Notes: generated from the letters alone by a model not told the origin. A DNA stretch of 64,000 nt from Pipra filicauda (GCF_003945595.2 NW_024104553.1:186001-250000); one strand, 5' to 3'. Numbered from the stretch's first letter, positions 27,201 to 40,000 are shown. Program-made: numbers and translations.

Positions 27201-30200
27201 GATAAAAGGTGGGTCAGGCGGAAGCAGAGGCGAAGTAATTAATGCAACAGTTAAAATGTGGCAGAGACAGATTAAATCTTGCTTCTCTGCCTGGATCTCG
27301 AATCTAAATTGCTTCCTGCCAAGAGCAATGAAGTCTTTCTGTAGCAGGACCCAAGGCATGTAGTTCTGTCACTGCAACTCTCCCGAGCACATGGTGGGGC
27401 AACAGTTGTTTGGTATGGTTTGTCCTCAATTGCTTTTCCGTTTTCTTTTTTGTTACCCCTTCCCCAATGTTTGAGTATCGTGAGCAACACAGCCAATGAG
27501 TTGTGGCTTTACACAGGAAAGTACACAATGTTTGTCCAGCTCTCTCAACTTCTGATCCATTTGCCCAGTTTTGTACTGGCTTGTCAAGGGCAACTGTCTC
27601 AAAGAACCACGTTTCATAGCAATCAGTGGTTAGAGGGAGATTGGTGGTCCAGTTAGGTACCTTTAAAGGAAAACTTGGCTGTCTTCCAATTCCCCCTTTG
27701 CTGGCTGATGTACCTGGGTGGGCTGTGGCGGTAACTCTCAACCATCCTCAAGGTTTTTTGTGTTTTTCTAGTGGGGTGGTACTGAGAATCAGGAGGGGGA
27801 AAGGAGGAGAGAGGGCAGCCTAGAAAGAGCCGATATAAGTGCAGGAACGGGGGTGGGAGAGAACAGTGCATTTTCAGGCTATGCCATTTCAGCTGTGATC
27901 TTTCCAGTGGTCCATGGGGGTATATGATGTGAAAAGATGCAGAGTTAGGAGATTGATTTGAAGGAGTCTGTTTCATTCATTGTTTGTGCAGCAAGGTGCA
28001 CTTGCTCCCTGCATAGGTAAATGTGCCTTTAAACCAATGAGTAGGAGGCAAAATTAGCAACCCTAAACACCTTTCTTAAGCAATTGGAGGAGGAAAGGTT
28101 TAACAGCTGCCCACCTACCTTGTAACTTCTGCTTACTTAAAGCCTAGCCCAGAGGAGGGAAAGGAAATCTCTTAACCTGATTATTGTGTGTTACTACGGT
28201 AAGCAATCCAATTACAGCCATACTTTAATCCTAACACTGTTGGACCCCACTTAGAAGAGAGAAGTCTTGGTTTTTGTACCTTTGCAGACAGGGACGTGGT
28301 GTCTATAAAGGAAATCATTGAACCTCCCCCTGCCTTAACCATTAGCTGAAGAAACTGTGATGAGGCTGCACACTGAGCACCTGGAGTTTGTCCAAGGAGC
28401 ATGAGAACAGCTGGCCCCAAAATTTGCGTCCTGTCTATTTCTGTAGGTAAGGAAAGACTTCCTTCAAAGATTTAGGTGTCTTTTGGAGACTGTTGAACAG
28501 ATCCTGATAGTTCTGTGCTCTTGAGAAGAGGAATCTTGAAAAACATTTTCCAAACACCACCTCTACCTCTTCAGTCACGGTTATTTCTCCTCTATTTCTC
28601 AGCTAGCAGACTTGTGAGATATGGAAGAAACTGGGCTGTAGACTGTGGCAGCTTGTGCATGTGATGGGGGAATAGTGTTCTTTGGGCAAGATGCAGAAAA
28701 GCAAAATGGTTGGTGATGGGCTGGCAGAAGTGGTCAAATCCCAGCAAAACACTGCTGTGAACAGAAGGCAGAACAGTTATTGGCCCCCAGAAGTTCTTAT
28801 ATTCTCTTCTGAGAAATGATGAGGCACTTGGGTGCAGTCCTGATTGTAGTGGCAAACACTTCTACTGACATGAATATGAACAGGTTTCAGGTCCCAGGTG
28901 ACAAAAGATTAATAGCTCTGCTTAATTACAGCCTATTTTTTTCTAATACTATGAGAGTAAATGACTTTTCTCAAGGAGAGCTGACTCTGAGGTATGCACA
29001 ATGTCGGAACTCTCTTTGGGAAGAAGGTAAAACTAAATAGATCACGGTTTAAAATCCAGGCAAGATTTGTGTGAGAGAAGCTCCATGGTCTCTTCCTTCA
29101 GAGTAGGTGTGATTTCAAGCCAAACAAACTTTCTGTTGAGGTTAGAAGTGTTCAGTGTTGATCTATTCCAGGGTGGTTACAGCCTCAACTGTCCAGGTCT
29201 ACAGAACAACTTCCTTGTGATAGCACAGCATTCCAAAAGAGATTATGAAAATCAAGTGTAGGGTTATATGTTGTTTTACACTAATTTAACACTAATTATA
29301 TTTTACTGTATAAGTAAAGCATGCGAAGTTTCAGAATTCAGTTCCTGTTATCCAGAACAAACATTTGCTGCTGATAGCTCTCTAGAAGTATCCCTGAGTT
29401 GATAGTCCTGATCCCCTGTCAACAGTGCAGGTGAATTCATATCTGATATGGTTTCTCTCTCTAAGCAGTGGACAGAGAGCAAGATGGGGGACTTTCTTAG
29501 AAGCATCAGGTAGAACAACAAATGCTAAAAAACCAGGAATCTTGTAGAAAGAAGGAAGGAAGAAAGAAAAAAAAAGAGAAAAGAGAAGAAAAAAGAAAAG
29601 AAAGAAAGGAGATTTTTTGGTGTCAATATAGGGATTTTTAGAGGTACCTTTTGAGTGTCATGGCTCTTGTTTCTTGACTAGATATGAGAAATCAAGCTGT
29701 AAGTAACTTGTTTCTTTCTGGGGCTGAGAAAGATAGTATCAGGCTGCCCAAAAGGAGACTTTTGAACAACTTCTTCTTCCCTTATTTTCCAGTAGGAAAT
29801 CTCTCCACAAAATATGTGGTCTTTGTTCTGTAGAACATCTGTTGCTCTTTGGGCACGTAACTGAAACATTTGCATGTGCACACCCTCCCCGCTGCCCCCC
29901 TGAAAGACAAAAACTGGACCTCTGTGAAAAGTTATCTCCCTTATCAAGGACACTTTGGAAATACATGCGCTGCAAAAGGCCTTTGAATTTGAGCTGTGGT
30001 GATGTGACTGTTAGTCCTTCCTGCTTCTCCCCGTGCCTGTGAACTCTTTTTGAAGTGCCAGCTGTGTGCAACCTGTAGGATGCTCATTGGGTTGCAAGTG
30101 ACAGTTGCTGCCTCTGAATGATACCTGGTGATGAGGGGTGGTGATGGAGAGTATTTGAAATGCTACCTTTGAAGCACATATCTGTGCAGAATATTTGACT

Positions 30201-33050
30201 CCACCAGCATGCTTGTCCTGGACATTACACCTGCACTGTGCTCTGCTGTTGCTTGTCATCCTCCCTTCTCCTGGAACAGAAGTGCTCAACCTTTTAGAAA
30301 AGCAATAAATCCATTTAAAGCAAACAAGTTGCAGGCTGGTGTTGTCCATGTCTCTGGTGCAGGTCTAGGGAGAGGGGGCAAAAATGGAGAATTTCTGTTC
30401 TCTCCTATTGAACCCGAAGACACTGTGCAACTGTGTCACTAATTGTATAATTGTATCACAACTGTCAGCACAGTAGGAACACAAGCCTGTGCCATTTGCT
30501 TATGTTCTCTCTGGTTCCCATAGTTCTCAATCTTTTCACTATTTCCTACAACATCTAGATTATATAAAGGACAAGTGGGGCTGGGTGAAAGCCAAGTGTT
30601 TTGCACTTGTTAATTTTCTTCCCTTTATATTTTCAGGTTTTGTGTTACCTTGAGATTTCCCATATTTCAGCTATTATACAAATATTTTGAAGGATTAAGC
30701 CTTAATGTTTGGGATTAGATAGAAGTGTTGTTGAGGGAAAGGAGTGTTTTATGCCTGGTGACCTTGTTCTTGTGCATGGACAGCTTTCAACATTTGGGAA
30801 GAAAAGCATCTCCTGAACAAACTACTCTTGGAGTAGGTCTGGTAATGACAGATGGTTTGGGGTGGCAACTGCTAGTGACCTGGTAGTAAAATGACCAGGC
30901 CAGTGAAAAAAGATTGCAAATATTTTTCAGGCTTAGGAATTTGTATGAGGTTGTGTACGACTGATTCAAAAGAGCTTTTCAGTCTTGTACTGTGTTGCAC
31001 TTAAAGCTGTGAATGTGCAGCCACTGCCAATCTAGGATCTCCTTTGTTTTTGACATGCTGTCTTAAGATTCACAACCTGAAACACAAGGATTTATTGCTT
31101 ATGCTGAGTTTCACCACACTCTTTTACTATAATTAAATTGCCTCAACAGAAGACGAACTTAGAGCAAATTCACCTAAACTGAATGCTTCCTTTCCTCTGA
31201 TTTACACTTACTGTTCTTTGAGGAGTGAACCTTTCAAGCTCTCGTATAGTATGTATGCAGGTACACAAAAAATATGATTTTTTTTTTCTTCTCTAGTGGA
31301 AGGCCTTGAGATATTATGGAATAGGAAAAGAACCTTCTTTTCCAAGTGGACACACTTGAGAACAAAAGTATTTAGAGTTGCCTGGGACCCACAGGGGTAT
31401 TTCTTCCTTGTCTGTCTTCCTTCCCTGCCCTAGCAGAATTTGGCATGTGATTTCTGTTGCATTGATAATAGATTTCTTGTAAAGTGTTATGATTCTTAAG
31501 GCAGGCTTCAGTTTCTTTTTACTTTGCCTGCAGAGGTTATGCTTTTGGGAACTGTCATCTTCTGAATAGCAAGTCTAGCAGCTTGCCTCCCCTTAAAGAG
31601 CAAGGATCTAATTTTGAAGATGTGTGCAGATTTTGCTCTGAAGGAAGGTGTCTGATTGAATAAGGAATGTTCTGTCAGGACAAGCTATATGTTTCTTTGT
31701 GGCTGCAGCTACTAAATGAAATGGGTGAGATGCTCCTAAAGCATATACTTTAGAATCAGATCTATCTCTATGCTGTGAATTACTGGGCTGCATCCAGTGA
31801 CAAAACTGGATATAAAATCCTGCTCCTAACTGCAGGCAGCTTCCAAGGCCACAGCTCCAGAGTGTAACAAGCGTGTTGAGTGTTAGGTTGTTCTTAAGGC
31901 ACCTATTTTATTACAGAACTGAGAAAACTGAGCTGTGAGGTGTATGGCTGAATTTTCCCTCCTGTCCTTTGAGATGAATTTCAAGCTGTTTCTCAATGGC
32001 TTTTGGCAGACTTCCAGGCTCTTGCTGCCTTACTAAATCACCTGTAGTGTGAGCCATTTAGTAACACATGAGGATTACAGCAAGCATAAGGTGGTATGAC
32101 TGCAGTGTGTGAAATACTCTGTTGTGCCCTGGAAGTGCAGATGAAAAGCCTGCCTGGACCTGGTCTTCAGCGTTACTGGTTAGTATGAATTTGAGTGCAA
32201 ATCCAGAACTAATTCCCAATAGCTGACATCTCTAGCAAGGAATAAGTTGGCAGTTGTTTTCTCCCTTGTGAGTTAGTCTTCTCACCAGTACAAAGGAGAA
32301 TGGAGTAATATGGCATGGATGCTGAGAAGCTGCCCCTTTGTAGAAGAGCACTGCCTTTTTGGAACTCCTCAGAGGTAGCGGCAACTCTGCTGGCGGGCAA
32401 GAAGAGTGTCTGATGAAAATCCAGACTTGGCTGATGGAAGGATGCTATGTTTTTGATTTCTTCATCCATGGTTGCTGACTTCCATCTTCTCTTATATGGA
32501 TCTGGGTGGGGTTAGTCAGTGTGAGGAGACTTTCCAGCTTTCCAGTCTTTTCTAAGGCAGTTTGTCAGTTGGTGGGTCGGTGGGGAGAAATGCCAGCTTT
32601 ACAGACAGTGGGGCTGCTGGGGATGAACACCCCTTGCCTTTACTCCTTCCTGCTAAGAAACATCTTCTAGTGCAGCTTCTCTCCCTCCTTTTTTCCGGAA
32701 GAGATGGGAAAGGGCATGCAGACTATCTGTAAAGTATCTACTAGACATATTATCTCCCATTGTTTGCTTTTAGAAAAAACAGTGGGCTGGGTAATTATAA
32801 ATTTTATTTATTAGAAAACAAGCAAGTTTTCTCAAGCAGAGTCCCATAATTTCCTCTCAGTTGCTTCTTGCCTGGGTATATGGAGAAAAGAAAAGCTATC
32901 TGCAGCCCTTCTGGAAGTTGCCTTAAAGTGTGGCTGACCATGGTGTGAAGCAAATCCTATAGATGCTCTGATACCCTTTGTAGGATTTTTGGTTCACATG
33001 CTTCAGGTGTAAGACAGTGTGTTAGGATAGAAGAGGCATTTACAGTTCAA
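18265..33050 (+). other. Presumed first intron of the PACS gene, left part
   Basis: No exon with coding conservation was recognised on either strand. Visible structure is limited to an 18-base T run at 20912, a T-rich 600-bp zone at 24.0-24.6 kb that yields a chance Phe/Leu-rich ORF, and a purine-only tract at 29546-29612. Very few transposon remains are recognisable for 14 kb. Confidence 0.55.
29546..29612 (+). repeat. 67-base pure purine tract
   Basis: Only A and G for 67 bases, built from GAAA, GGAA and AAAAG units. A mirror-repeat-rich purine run of this kind can form triplex (H-DNA); no function is shown by the sequence. Confidence 0.9.
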
Positions 33051-33052
33051 AT

Positions 33053-33135
33053 ATCATAGAATCCCAAATTGGAAGGGATCCACAGGGATCATCAGAGATC
33101 ATCCTTACTCCATATAGAACAACCTAAAAGTCTCA
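33053..33135 (-). mobile_element. CR1-type 3' tail fragment
   Basis: TCATAGAATCCCAAATTGGAAGGGATCCACAGGGATCATC is the reverse complement of the common avian CR1 3' end. Only about 80 bases remain, so it could equally be the tail of a CR1-mobilised SINE. Confidence 0.75.
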
Positions 33136-33529
33136 AACTTTAATTGGAAATACCTTGCAGCAGGTAATGTGGTATTAAGTCTGTGGGTTCAGTTAACACA
33201 GTGATGGGGCCCATGCCAGGGCGGAGAACTCAGGGAATGGAAAAGCCCACTAGATGACCAACCAGCTGAGCATTTGACATGTGAACTGACTGTGGGCAGG
33301 TTGTGCAGATGTTCATGTGCAGTAAAGCTCTGCTGTTTTCTTGAAATGCAGCAGAACAGGCAGGTCATGTTATTGTACGCTCAGGATGCTTGAAATTGTG
33401 CGCTGCTGTGAGGTTGTGAGGGTGGATGATGGTAACTTACCTCATAGAGGGGTAGTAGCTCGTGGCTGGAGTGTTGGAAGGATGCAGGTCCTTGAGGAAA
33501 GACAGGCAGGGGAGATAAGGAGGGAGTGT

Positions 33530-35703
33530 TGCCCTCTGTGTCAGTGACCAGAGGGAGTCCATGAATCTCTGCCTGGGAATAGATGAGGAACCAACCAAGA
33601 GCTTAAGGGTCAGGATTAAAGGGATGTCAGGGATAGGTGACATTATAGTGGGGATCTGCTACAGGCCACGCCACCAGGAAGACTGAACTGATAAGGCCTT
33701 CTGTAGACAGGAGCGGCCACATGTTCACAGTTCCTGGTCCTCATGGGAGACTTCAACCACCCTGGCATCTGTTGGAGGGACAACACAGCAGGGCAAAAGC
33801 AATCCAGGTTTCTGGAATGCGTTGACAGTAACTTCCTTCTCCAAGTGATAGAGGAGCCAAGGAGGAGAAGTGCTGTGCTGGGCCTTTTGCTCACCAGCAA
33901 GGATGGTCTGGTGGAGAATGTGAAGCTCAAGGGCAGCCTTGGGTGCAGGGACCATCAGATTGTGGAATTTAAGATCCTTAGGGCAGTGAGAAGGGCACAG
34001 AGCAAACTTGCTGCCCTGGCCTTCGGGAGGGCAGACTTTGGCCCCTTCAGAGATCTGCTTGGTAGAGTACAATGGGATGAAGCCCTGAGGGAAGAAGGGC
34101 CCAAGAAAGCTGGTTGATATTCAAGGGTCACCTCCTCCAAGCTCAGGAGTGATGCATCCCAACAGAGAGAAAGCTGGGCAAAAATGGCAGGAGGCCTGTG
34201 TGAATGAACAAGTAGCTCCTGGACAAGCTCAAACACTAAAAGGAAACCTACAGAGGGTGGAAGCAGGGGCAAGAAGCCTGGGAGGAATACAGAGAAGTTG
34301 TCCAAGCAGCCAGGGATCAGGTTAAAGGACCTAAAGCCCTGGTAGAATTAAACGTGGCCAGGGACATCAAGGACAAGAAGAAAAGCTTCTGTAGGTATGT
34401 TGGTGATAAAAGGAAGACAAGGAAAAATGAGGACCCTCTCCAGAGGGAAAGGGGAGACCTGGTTACCCGAGACATGGAGATGGCTGAGGTACTCAGTGAC
34501 TTTTTTGCCTCTGTCTTCACCAGCAAGTGATCCAGCCACACTGCCCGAGTTGGAGAAGGCAAAGGCAGGGCTTGGGAGACTGAAGAATCACCCATTGTAG
34601 GAGAGGGTCAGGTTCAAGGCCACCTAAGGCACCTGAAGGTGCACAGTCCATGGGACCTGATCCATGGATCTTGGGGGAACTGGTGGATGAAGTGGCTAAA
34701 CCACTATCTATCACATTTGAGAAATTGTAGCATTCTGGTGAAACATCCATTGACCTGAAAAGGGGAAACAACCCCGTTTTTAAAAAGGAAGAAAAGAAAG
34801 ATCCAGGGAAATACAGGCTGGTCAGTCTCACCTCTGTGCCTGGCAAGATCATGGAGCAAGTCCTTCTGGAAACTCTGCTAAGGCACAAGAGAAATGAGGT
34901 GATTGGTGACAGCCAACATGCCCAACTAAGGGCAAATCATGCCTAACGAGTGTGGTGGTCTTTTATGATGGAGTTACAGCACTGGTGGATGAGAAAAGAG
35001 TGACTGATGTCATCTACCCAGACTTGTGCAAGGCATTTGACACTGTCCTGCTTGACATCCTTGTCTTGAAACTGGAGAGACATGGATTTGATCAACGGAC
35101 CACTTGGTGGATAAGGAATTGGCTGGATGGTCACACTCAAAGAGTTGTGGTCATTGGCTTTAAACTGAAAGAGAGTAGATTTAGAATAGATATTAGGAAG
35201 AAATTCTTTGTTTTGAACGTGGGGACGCACTGGAACAGGTTACCCATAGAAGTTCTGAATGCTCCATCCCTGGAAGTGTTCAAGGCCAGGTTGGATGGTA
35301 TGGCCAGTCTTCGCGAGCGAAGATTTGGGAAAGGTCATTAACCCTTCGAGCCTGCACAATGGATTTTTTAGGTGAGACACAGTGTGCGCTGAACTGAGCC
35401 CACCCTTTAATCCTGAGGTTCATCTACCGGGGCCAAGCAAGCTTGAACAGTGGCAGTGAGGTCCTCTGGACGTAGGTTTGTTTAGAGTGACCTTCTCTTA
35501 GATGGATGGCCTTACAGGGCTGACGAGCTCCATCTGCCCGGGGGGGTTTTTTCCCTGACCTGGATTGGATGGGGATTTGACCAGGTTGGATGGGGATTTG
35601 AACAATCTGGTCTAGTGGAAGGTATCCCTGCCCATGGCAGGGGGGTTGGACTTAGATGATCTTTAGGATCCCTTCCAACCCAAACCAGTCTATGATTCTG
35701 TGA
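33530..35703 (+). mobile_element. CR1 LINE, 5' truncated, internally deleted and interrupted
   Basis: The ORF2 endonuclease end is visible (MGDFNHPGICWRDNTAG, LECVDSNFLLQVIEEP, VKLKGSLGCRDHQIVEFKIL) at about 33.74-34.1 kb. The linker and start of the reverse transcriptase follow ([46 protein letters not shown]) up to about 35.16 kb, with frameshifts and stops. The sequence then jumps straight to the 3' UTR, so the catalytic part of the polymerase is deleted. The 3' UTR is split by a 260-bp foreign block (35299-35557) and resumes to the typical terminal ATTCTGTGATAA. The left limit is approximate. Confidence 0.9.
35299..35557. other. Foreign block inserted in the CR1 3' UTR
   Basis: This block has no place in CR1. 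It starts after CCAGGTTGGATGG (35286-35298), and the same 13 bases recur at 35581-35593, with a third diverged copy near 35559. It contains a short perfect palindrome CTTCGCGAGCGAAG near 35310 and ends with a G run and T run. No long ORF is present and I cannot identify the source. Confidence 0.65.
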
Positions 35704-36140
35704 TAATTGTCCCCATTTCTGAAGAACATCTTGAAGCTCCCTGGCTATGTGTCAGAGACTTATAGACCAGGAGTTTACGGTTGGGAAGGGAAGCTTTCTC
35801 CTACTTAATACTTTGTTATGGGAAAGAAAAATGATTCCTAGGCAACGACTTGAGGAGCTATCTCTGAATCCAGACAGAGCTGTTCAGGATGGGAATCAGA
35901 GCTTTCCAAAAAGTTGCTTCTAAGTGTAAGGATTTTGGTGCTGTTTAATGCAACAATAACTTTGAAGTTGTTGAATTTCAACTTTGCAAATGTTGAATTC
36001 ATTTACAGCTCCTGTAAATGAATATTAAACACTGTGTTGCTGGAGGAATTACTCCTGGGATCAGGCCGCTGCTTCGTCTGTCTGTGACAAGGAATTGCAT
36101 CCAATGTCTGAGGCACTTTTTCAGCTGTGTAGCATTTTTT

Positions 36141-36277
36141 AATTCTCAGAATATTCTGAATTAGAAGGGACCCACAAGGATCATCAAGTCCAACTCTTAA
36201 GGGAATGGTCCCTATGGGAATTGAACCCGCTACCTTGGTGTTAACAGCACCAACCTCCAACCAACTGAGCTAATCTC
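36141..36277 (-). mobile_element. tRNA-derived SINE with CR1-like tail (TguSINE1-like)
   Basis: On the - strand the head reads as a degenerate tRNA: TTAGCTCAGTTGGTTGGAGG (A box), a degenerate anticodon arm (GGTGCTGTTAACACCAAGG), then GCGGGTTCAATTCCC (B box and T arm). The closest match I know is tRNA-Ile. It is followed by AGTTGGACTTGATGATCCTTG and a TCTAATTCAGAATATTCTGAG end, the CR1-type 3' tail. A tRNA-Ile head joined to a CR1 tail is the structure described for TguSINE1 of passerine birds. The acceptor stem is degraded, so this is not a functional tRNA gene. Confidence 0.8.
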
Positions 36278-36998
36278 AGGTGACTGAAAGAATGTCTGCA
36301 AACTGAGAGATTTGAGAATCAGCTGGGAGACTTAGGATCTCTTGCTTCACACTCAAGAGAAAGCAGGTTCTGCCTCTGTCTGCTGCAAAATCCAGGCCAA
36401 AGTCCTTGCTTGAATCCCAGCTCTAGAAGCCAACAGTTGCCACCTCTATGGCAGTGGCAGATTTTAGGGGGATTGTCCCTCTTAGCTTTCCCAAGAAAAG
36501 CCAGTGTGTCAATGCATCCCTACATCCAGATACATGTGCAACACAGGCACAGATAATTTCCTTCAGCCCCTTCTGCAGTTGCATCCCAGTCTGGTTTGGC
36601 CCTCAGTAGTAGCTGCTGCACATCTCCCCTGACTGAACTCATGCAGTTTCGGCAAGGCTTCAGCAATGGCGCGCAGCAAAACCTTGCCAGACTGACAGAG
36701 CTGTCTCCTAGTAGGCCAGTAGTCAGATCTGCAAATGAAGTGGCAAGTTTTGGGCACTGCTTGTCTGGTTGTGGTGCAGGTTGGAGTCAGGCTGCTAAGA
36801 AGATAAAGTTGTCTCCATGTATGACTGAACTTCTCATACAGCAAGTTCCCCAAGTAAGCTCCAAGCTGAGGGAAGAGAGTCTTATCATAGGGAACCCTAG
36901 ACTCCCATCCTTTCAAGAGCCCTTGCTCAGTACTACAGCAGGGCAACAAGTAGCTGAAGTGCACAGCCACAGCTGTGAAAGGAGATGGTCGCCAATAC

Positions 36999-37097
36999 CT
37001 TCCTTCAGGACTGAGCGTCTCCCTGCGCAGCTTAAGATCCACTTCTTCCATGCTCTCTCTGCAGTGTGCCAGCTTCTCTTCCAGTCCATCAATCTCC
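36999..37097 (-). CDS. CCDC167: CCDC167, internal coiled-coil exon
   Basis: CCDC167 is a small (about 97 residues in human) coiled-coil protein with one C-terminal membrane segment. On the - strand this exon encodes EIDGLEEKLAHCRESMEEVD then LKLRRETLSPEG and a split Arg codon. It is the same length as the human exon and aligns without gaps. It opens after a pyrimidine-rich stretch and an AG (exact first base 37097 or 37099, since AGAG gives two choices) and closes with AAG|GTATTGG at 36999. The 224-codon ORF that covers it (36563-37237) is exon plus intron readthrough. The first exon (to the right) and the membrane exon (to the left) were not found. The gene runs antisense inside the presumed PACS intron. 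Confidence 0.85.
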
Positions 37098-37099
37098 CT

Positions 37100-40000
37100 C
37101 TTGACATACTTCACAAAAAGGGTGATAAATTTCAGAGATGGCTTGACACCAGCCCAAGTTTTGTTACTCGCTGATAAAAGATGGACCATTCTGCTGTGGC
37201 TTCTTGGTGTGTTGCCATTTTCTGTTTGCCTGAGCAAATATGTTGTTTGTGTATGCTCTACAGGAGCTCAGGCCAGACAGACTCTAAAGACTTATGGCCC
37301 TTCTAATCTTAAAAAATGTGGAACCCTACCCCAATGGGAAGTCTTACATGCTGCTCTTTAGAGGGCTACATGTTAATTCTTAACACTGAATGGTTTTCTC
37401 ATAAGTATCTTTTCAAATGATTTGTCATCTTTCGTGTGCTGCAGTGCAAGTAGCTGGCATGCATGACCCAAAGTTATTGTGTGAGCTCTCATCACAGCAC
37501 AGCCAGCATTGTCAATAGAAATCTGTGGAGCAGGTTGCAGGATTTGACACAGGACAAAACAGGTGAAAAAACCCTACTCAAAGCCAGCAATACTGCCTTC
37601 ATGAAGCTGCTTTAGAACTAGAAAGGTGATAGGCACCCCAAAGTGGCTAATTGCCGTTGTCTTAACTGGAAGCCTCCCTGAGTTACATGCCTTTCTGCTG
37701 GGGTACTGGGTATAGTTGGCATTACAAGTGCTTCCTGTGGGTAATTCATGCTTTGATTGGGTTATTTCAAAAGAAGGTGGGAGAGCTTTATTCCTTTCTC
37801 AGGTCCAGTTCCAAATCCTGGGCCTGAGTGTACCTACACTCAGCATGACACCTGAGATGGTACAAATTGGCAGTCCCAGCCTTGCAGCTTGGCACTAGTT
37901 CCAGCACATGCTTGATTATGTGGCAAGCTATCTCAGTGCTGGCCTGGAAGGAAACAACTCATTATTTTTCAGGTTTGTTCTTTGCTGGATTAACAGGTTG
38001 AGTCAGTTCGTCGTGTACTCAAACACACAGTGGTGGTGGGGAATTACAGAGAGTGGAGAATACGGCATTAGCTTCTGGTGGTGAGGACTGCTGGCTTGGT
38101 TCACCAACTTCTCTGCCTGTACCCTCTGAAAGGGATGTCAGTGTTCCTGAAGAACTGGGTTGATATTTGATTTCTGTGAGCATCTTTTACAAGGACCTGA
38201 AAATTAGTCTGGCAGTGAACTGCCTGGACTCCTGAGGGCATCCTGGGGGAAGCTGGTTGTGGGCAGTGATGTCACCCCAGATATCTGCCTGCTCAATGCT
38301 GCCCTTTGCGCCCTCTCAAATGGGCTCAACCTGCAGCATAAGGTCCACAAAATGGAACTGTGCTGTTTTGTCTGTGGGGGGGAAGGAAGGGGTGTAGGGC
38401 AGCAGTATAAGGAAAAGGTCTTTCTAATTTAGCCCTAGTGTAAACAAATTAAACCCTCCTCTTTATTTGTTCACAAATATGTTTTTTTCCCTTTGATTAG
38501 TGTGAATAGGTAGTCCTCTTTATATTTTGTTTTGTGCTGGTTTCAATTAACAGTGTTTGGCATGGATAACATGAATAAGGTATTTCTCACTGAGTACCAG
38601 TTCTAATGGGTGTGTTATCAAGTGTTCTCTTCCCTAGCACCTTTTCCAGGTGACTCCTTGAAAAAAATTCTCTGCAGAGATGGAAATATGTCTCTTAACT
38701 GTAAGAAAGGCTCTTCCAATAGCACCAAAGCACAGTGAAGTTGCACTGAAGCATAGGGATTCCCAAGGGCATTGCTGTAGTGTTGTGTAAGTAATCATCC
38801 TTTTTCGTTATGTTTGAAGCTGTTACAGAATTTCCTGTGCACAGAGGTGTTTTAAGCTCAAATTGCCATGGTGTACCTGGGGCTGCAAGCAAACATCATT
38901 CAGCAGGTGAGCGGCAGGGATATTTACAAGGCTTTGAAATCTTGCGCTTGGAGACAGTTCAATCAGGAGTGCAGCTCTCAGTCAGGGGTGCGTGCTGGAC
39001 AGATTATCAGTAGCACTCAGCAGCTTTATCAGAAGCAGTGCAAACTCAAGAAACAAGTGCCAGAAGCAGCTAACAAGTACCCCATGCCCCCAGTCTTTGT
39101 TCTATGACTGAAATCTTTCCTTTAAACGTTTCTTTTTACAGAGGGGAAATTGACCTTGTGTCTGAAACCCAGTGCTTTGGTGTCTGCGAGCAGCTGGTTG
39201 TGGGAGACTGTCCCAGCCTGCCTTTTGAGGAGTAAGCAGCATTACTCTGAAGACATGGGGTGCTGTTTCATACACAGGGTGTGTACACAGAGCCTGTTCA
39301 TGGAGACCCAGGGACAAGTACTGTGTGCTTTATGTAGCTAGCAAACCTGAAAACAGACATGGCTGTAACTGATGCAGGAGCTTCTCATAGTCGTGTGCCT
39401 GATCTCTGTTCTAAGAGTTTGCTTGTCTCCTGTATTTTCTGGATTTTTTCTTTGTATTTCATAGCCGTTCACATTGCTGGGTTAAATCTCTTTTCTTACA
39501 GGAAGAGTTGAGCCATAGATCTTATGTTTTCTTTGTGCGTGCACATCTTGGATTTATTATATTTCACCTGTGTTCAGTTGTAGAGTTTTGGCATTCCACA
39601 GCATCACCAAAAGTGAGGCTGGGCTTGCCGTCAAATTGGGATATTCCAGAGAGAGGCAAAAGTCACAGTAACAGAAATGCAAGTGGTAGATGAGTCTCTT
39701 GTTTCAGGTTATCTGTACAATTGTGGGAATAATTTGTTCTTTCTACATGGTGGTTACAGGCAGTCAGAGGGGCTGGCAGAAGCAATTGCATCAAGCCTAT
39801 AACTCTTGCTAGTGCTGCGAGCCAGAGGGATGGCGGTATTGTCTGACTGAGGCTTAAGCCAGGTGTTTAATATCAGGTACTTGAGTTCAGGCTTTGAGAG
39901 ATGATATAAACAAGAAAGGAAAATGCCCTGTTTTATTTCTATAATTTTGGAAAATGCTGGAAGACTGCTGTGCTCTGAATTATTGTCAGCCCTTATAAAG

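Noticed and set aside
36150..36277. Functional tRNA gene on the - strand
   Set aside because: A and B boxes are present, but the acceptor stem and anticodon arm are degenerate and a CR1-type tail follows; it is a SINE.
36563..37237. 224-residue single-exon protein or retrocopy on the - strand
   Set aside because: Only residues of the 36999-37097 exon match CCDC167; splice sites bound it exactly, and the rest is intron readthrough.
38868..39107. Possible small exon starting with a good ATG context and a GTGAGC donor-like site
   Set aside because: No homology recognised, and splice-like sites of this quality are expected by chance in 45 kb.
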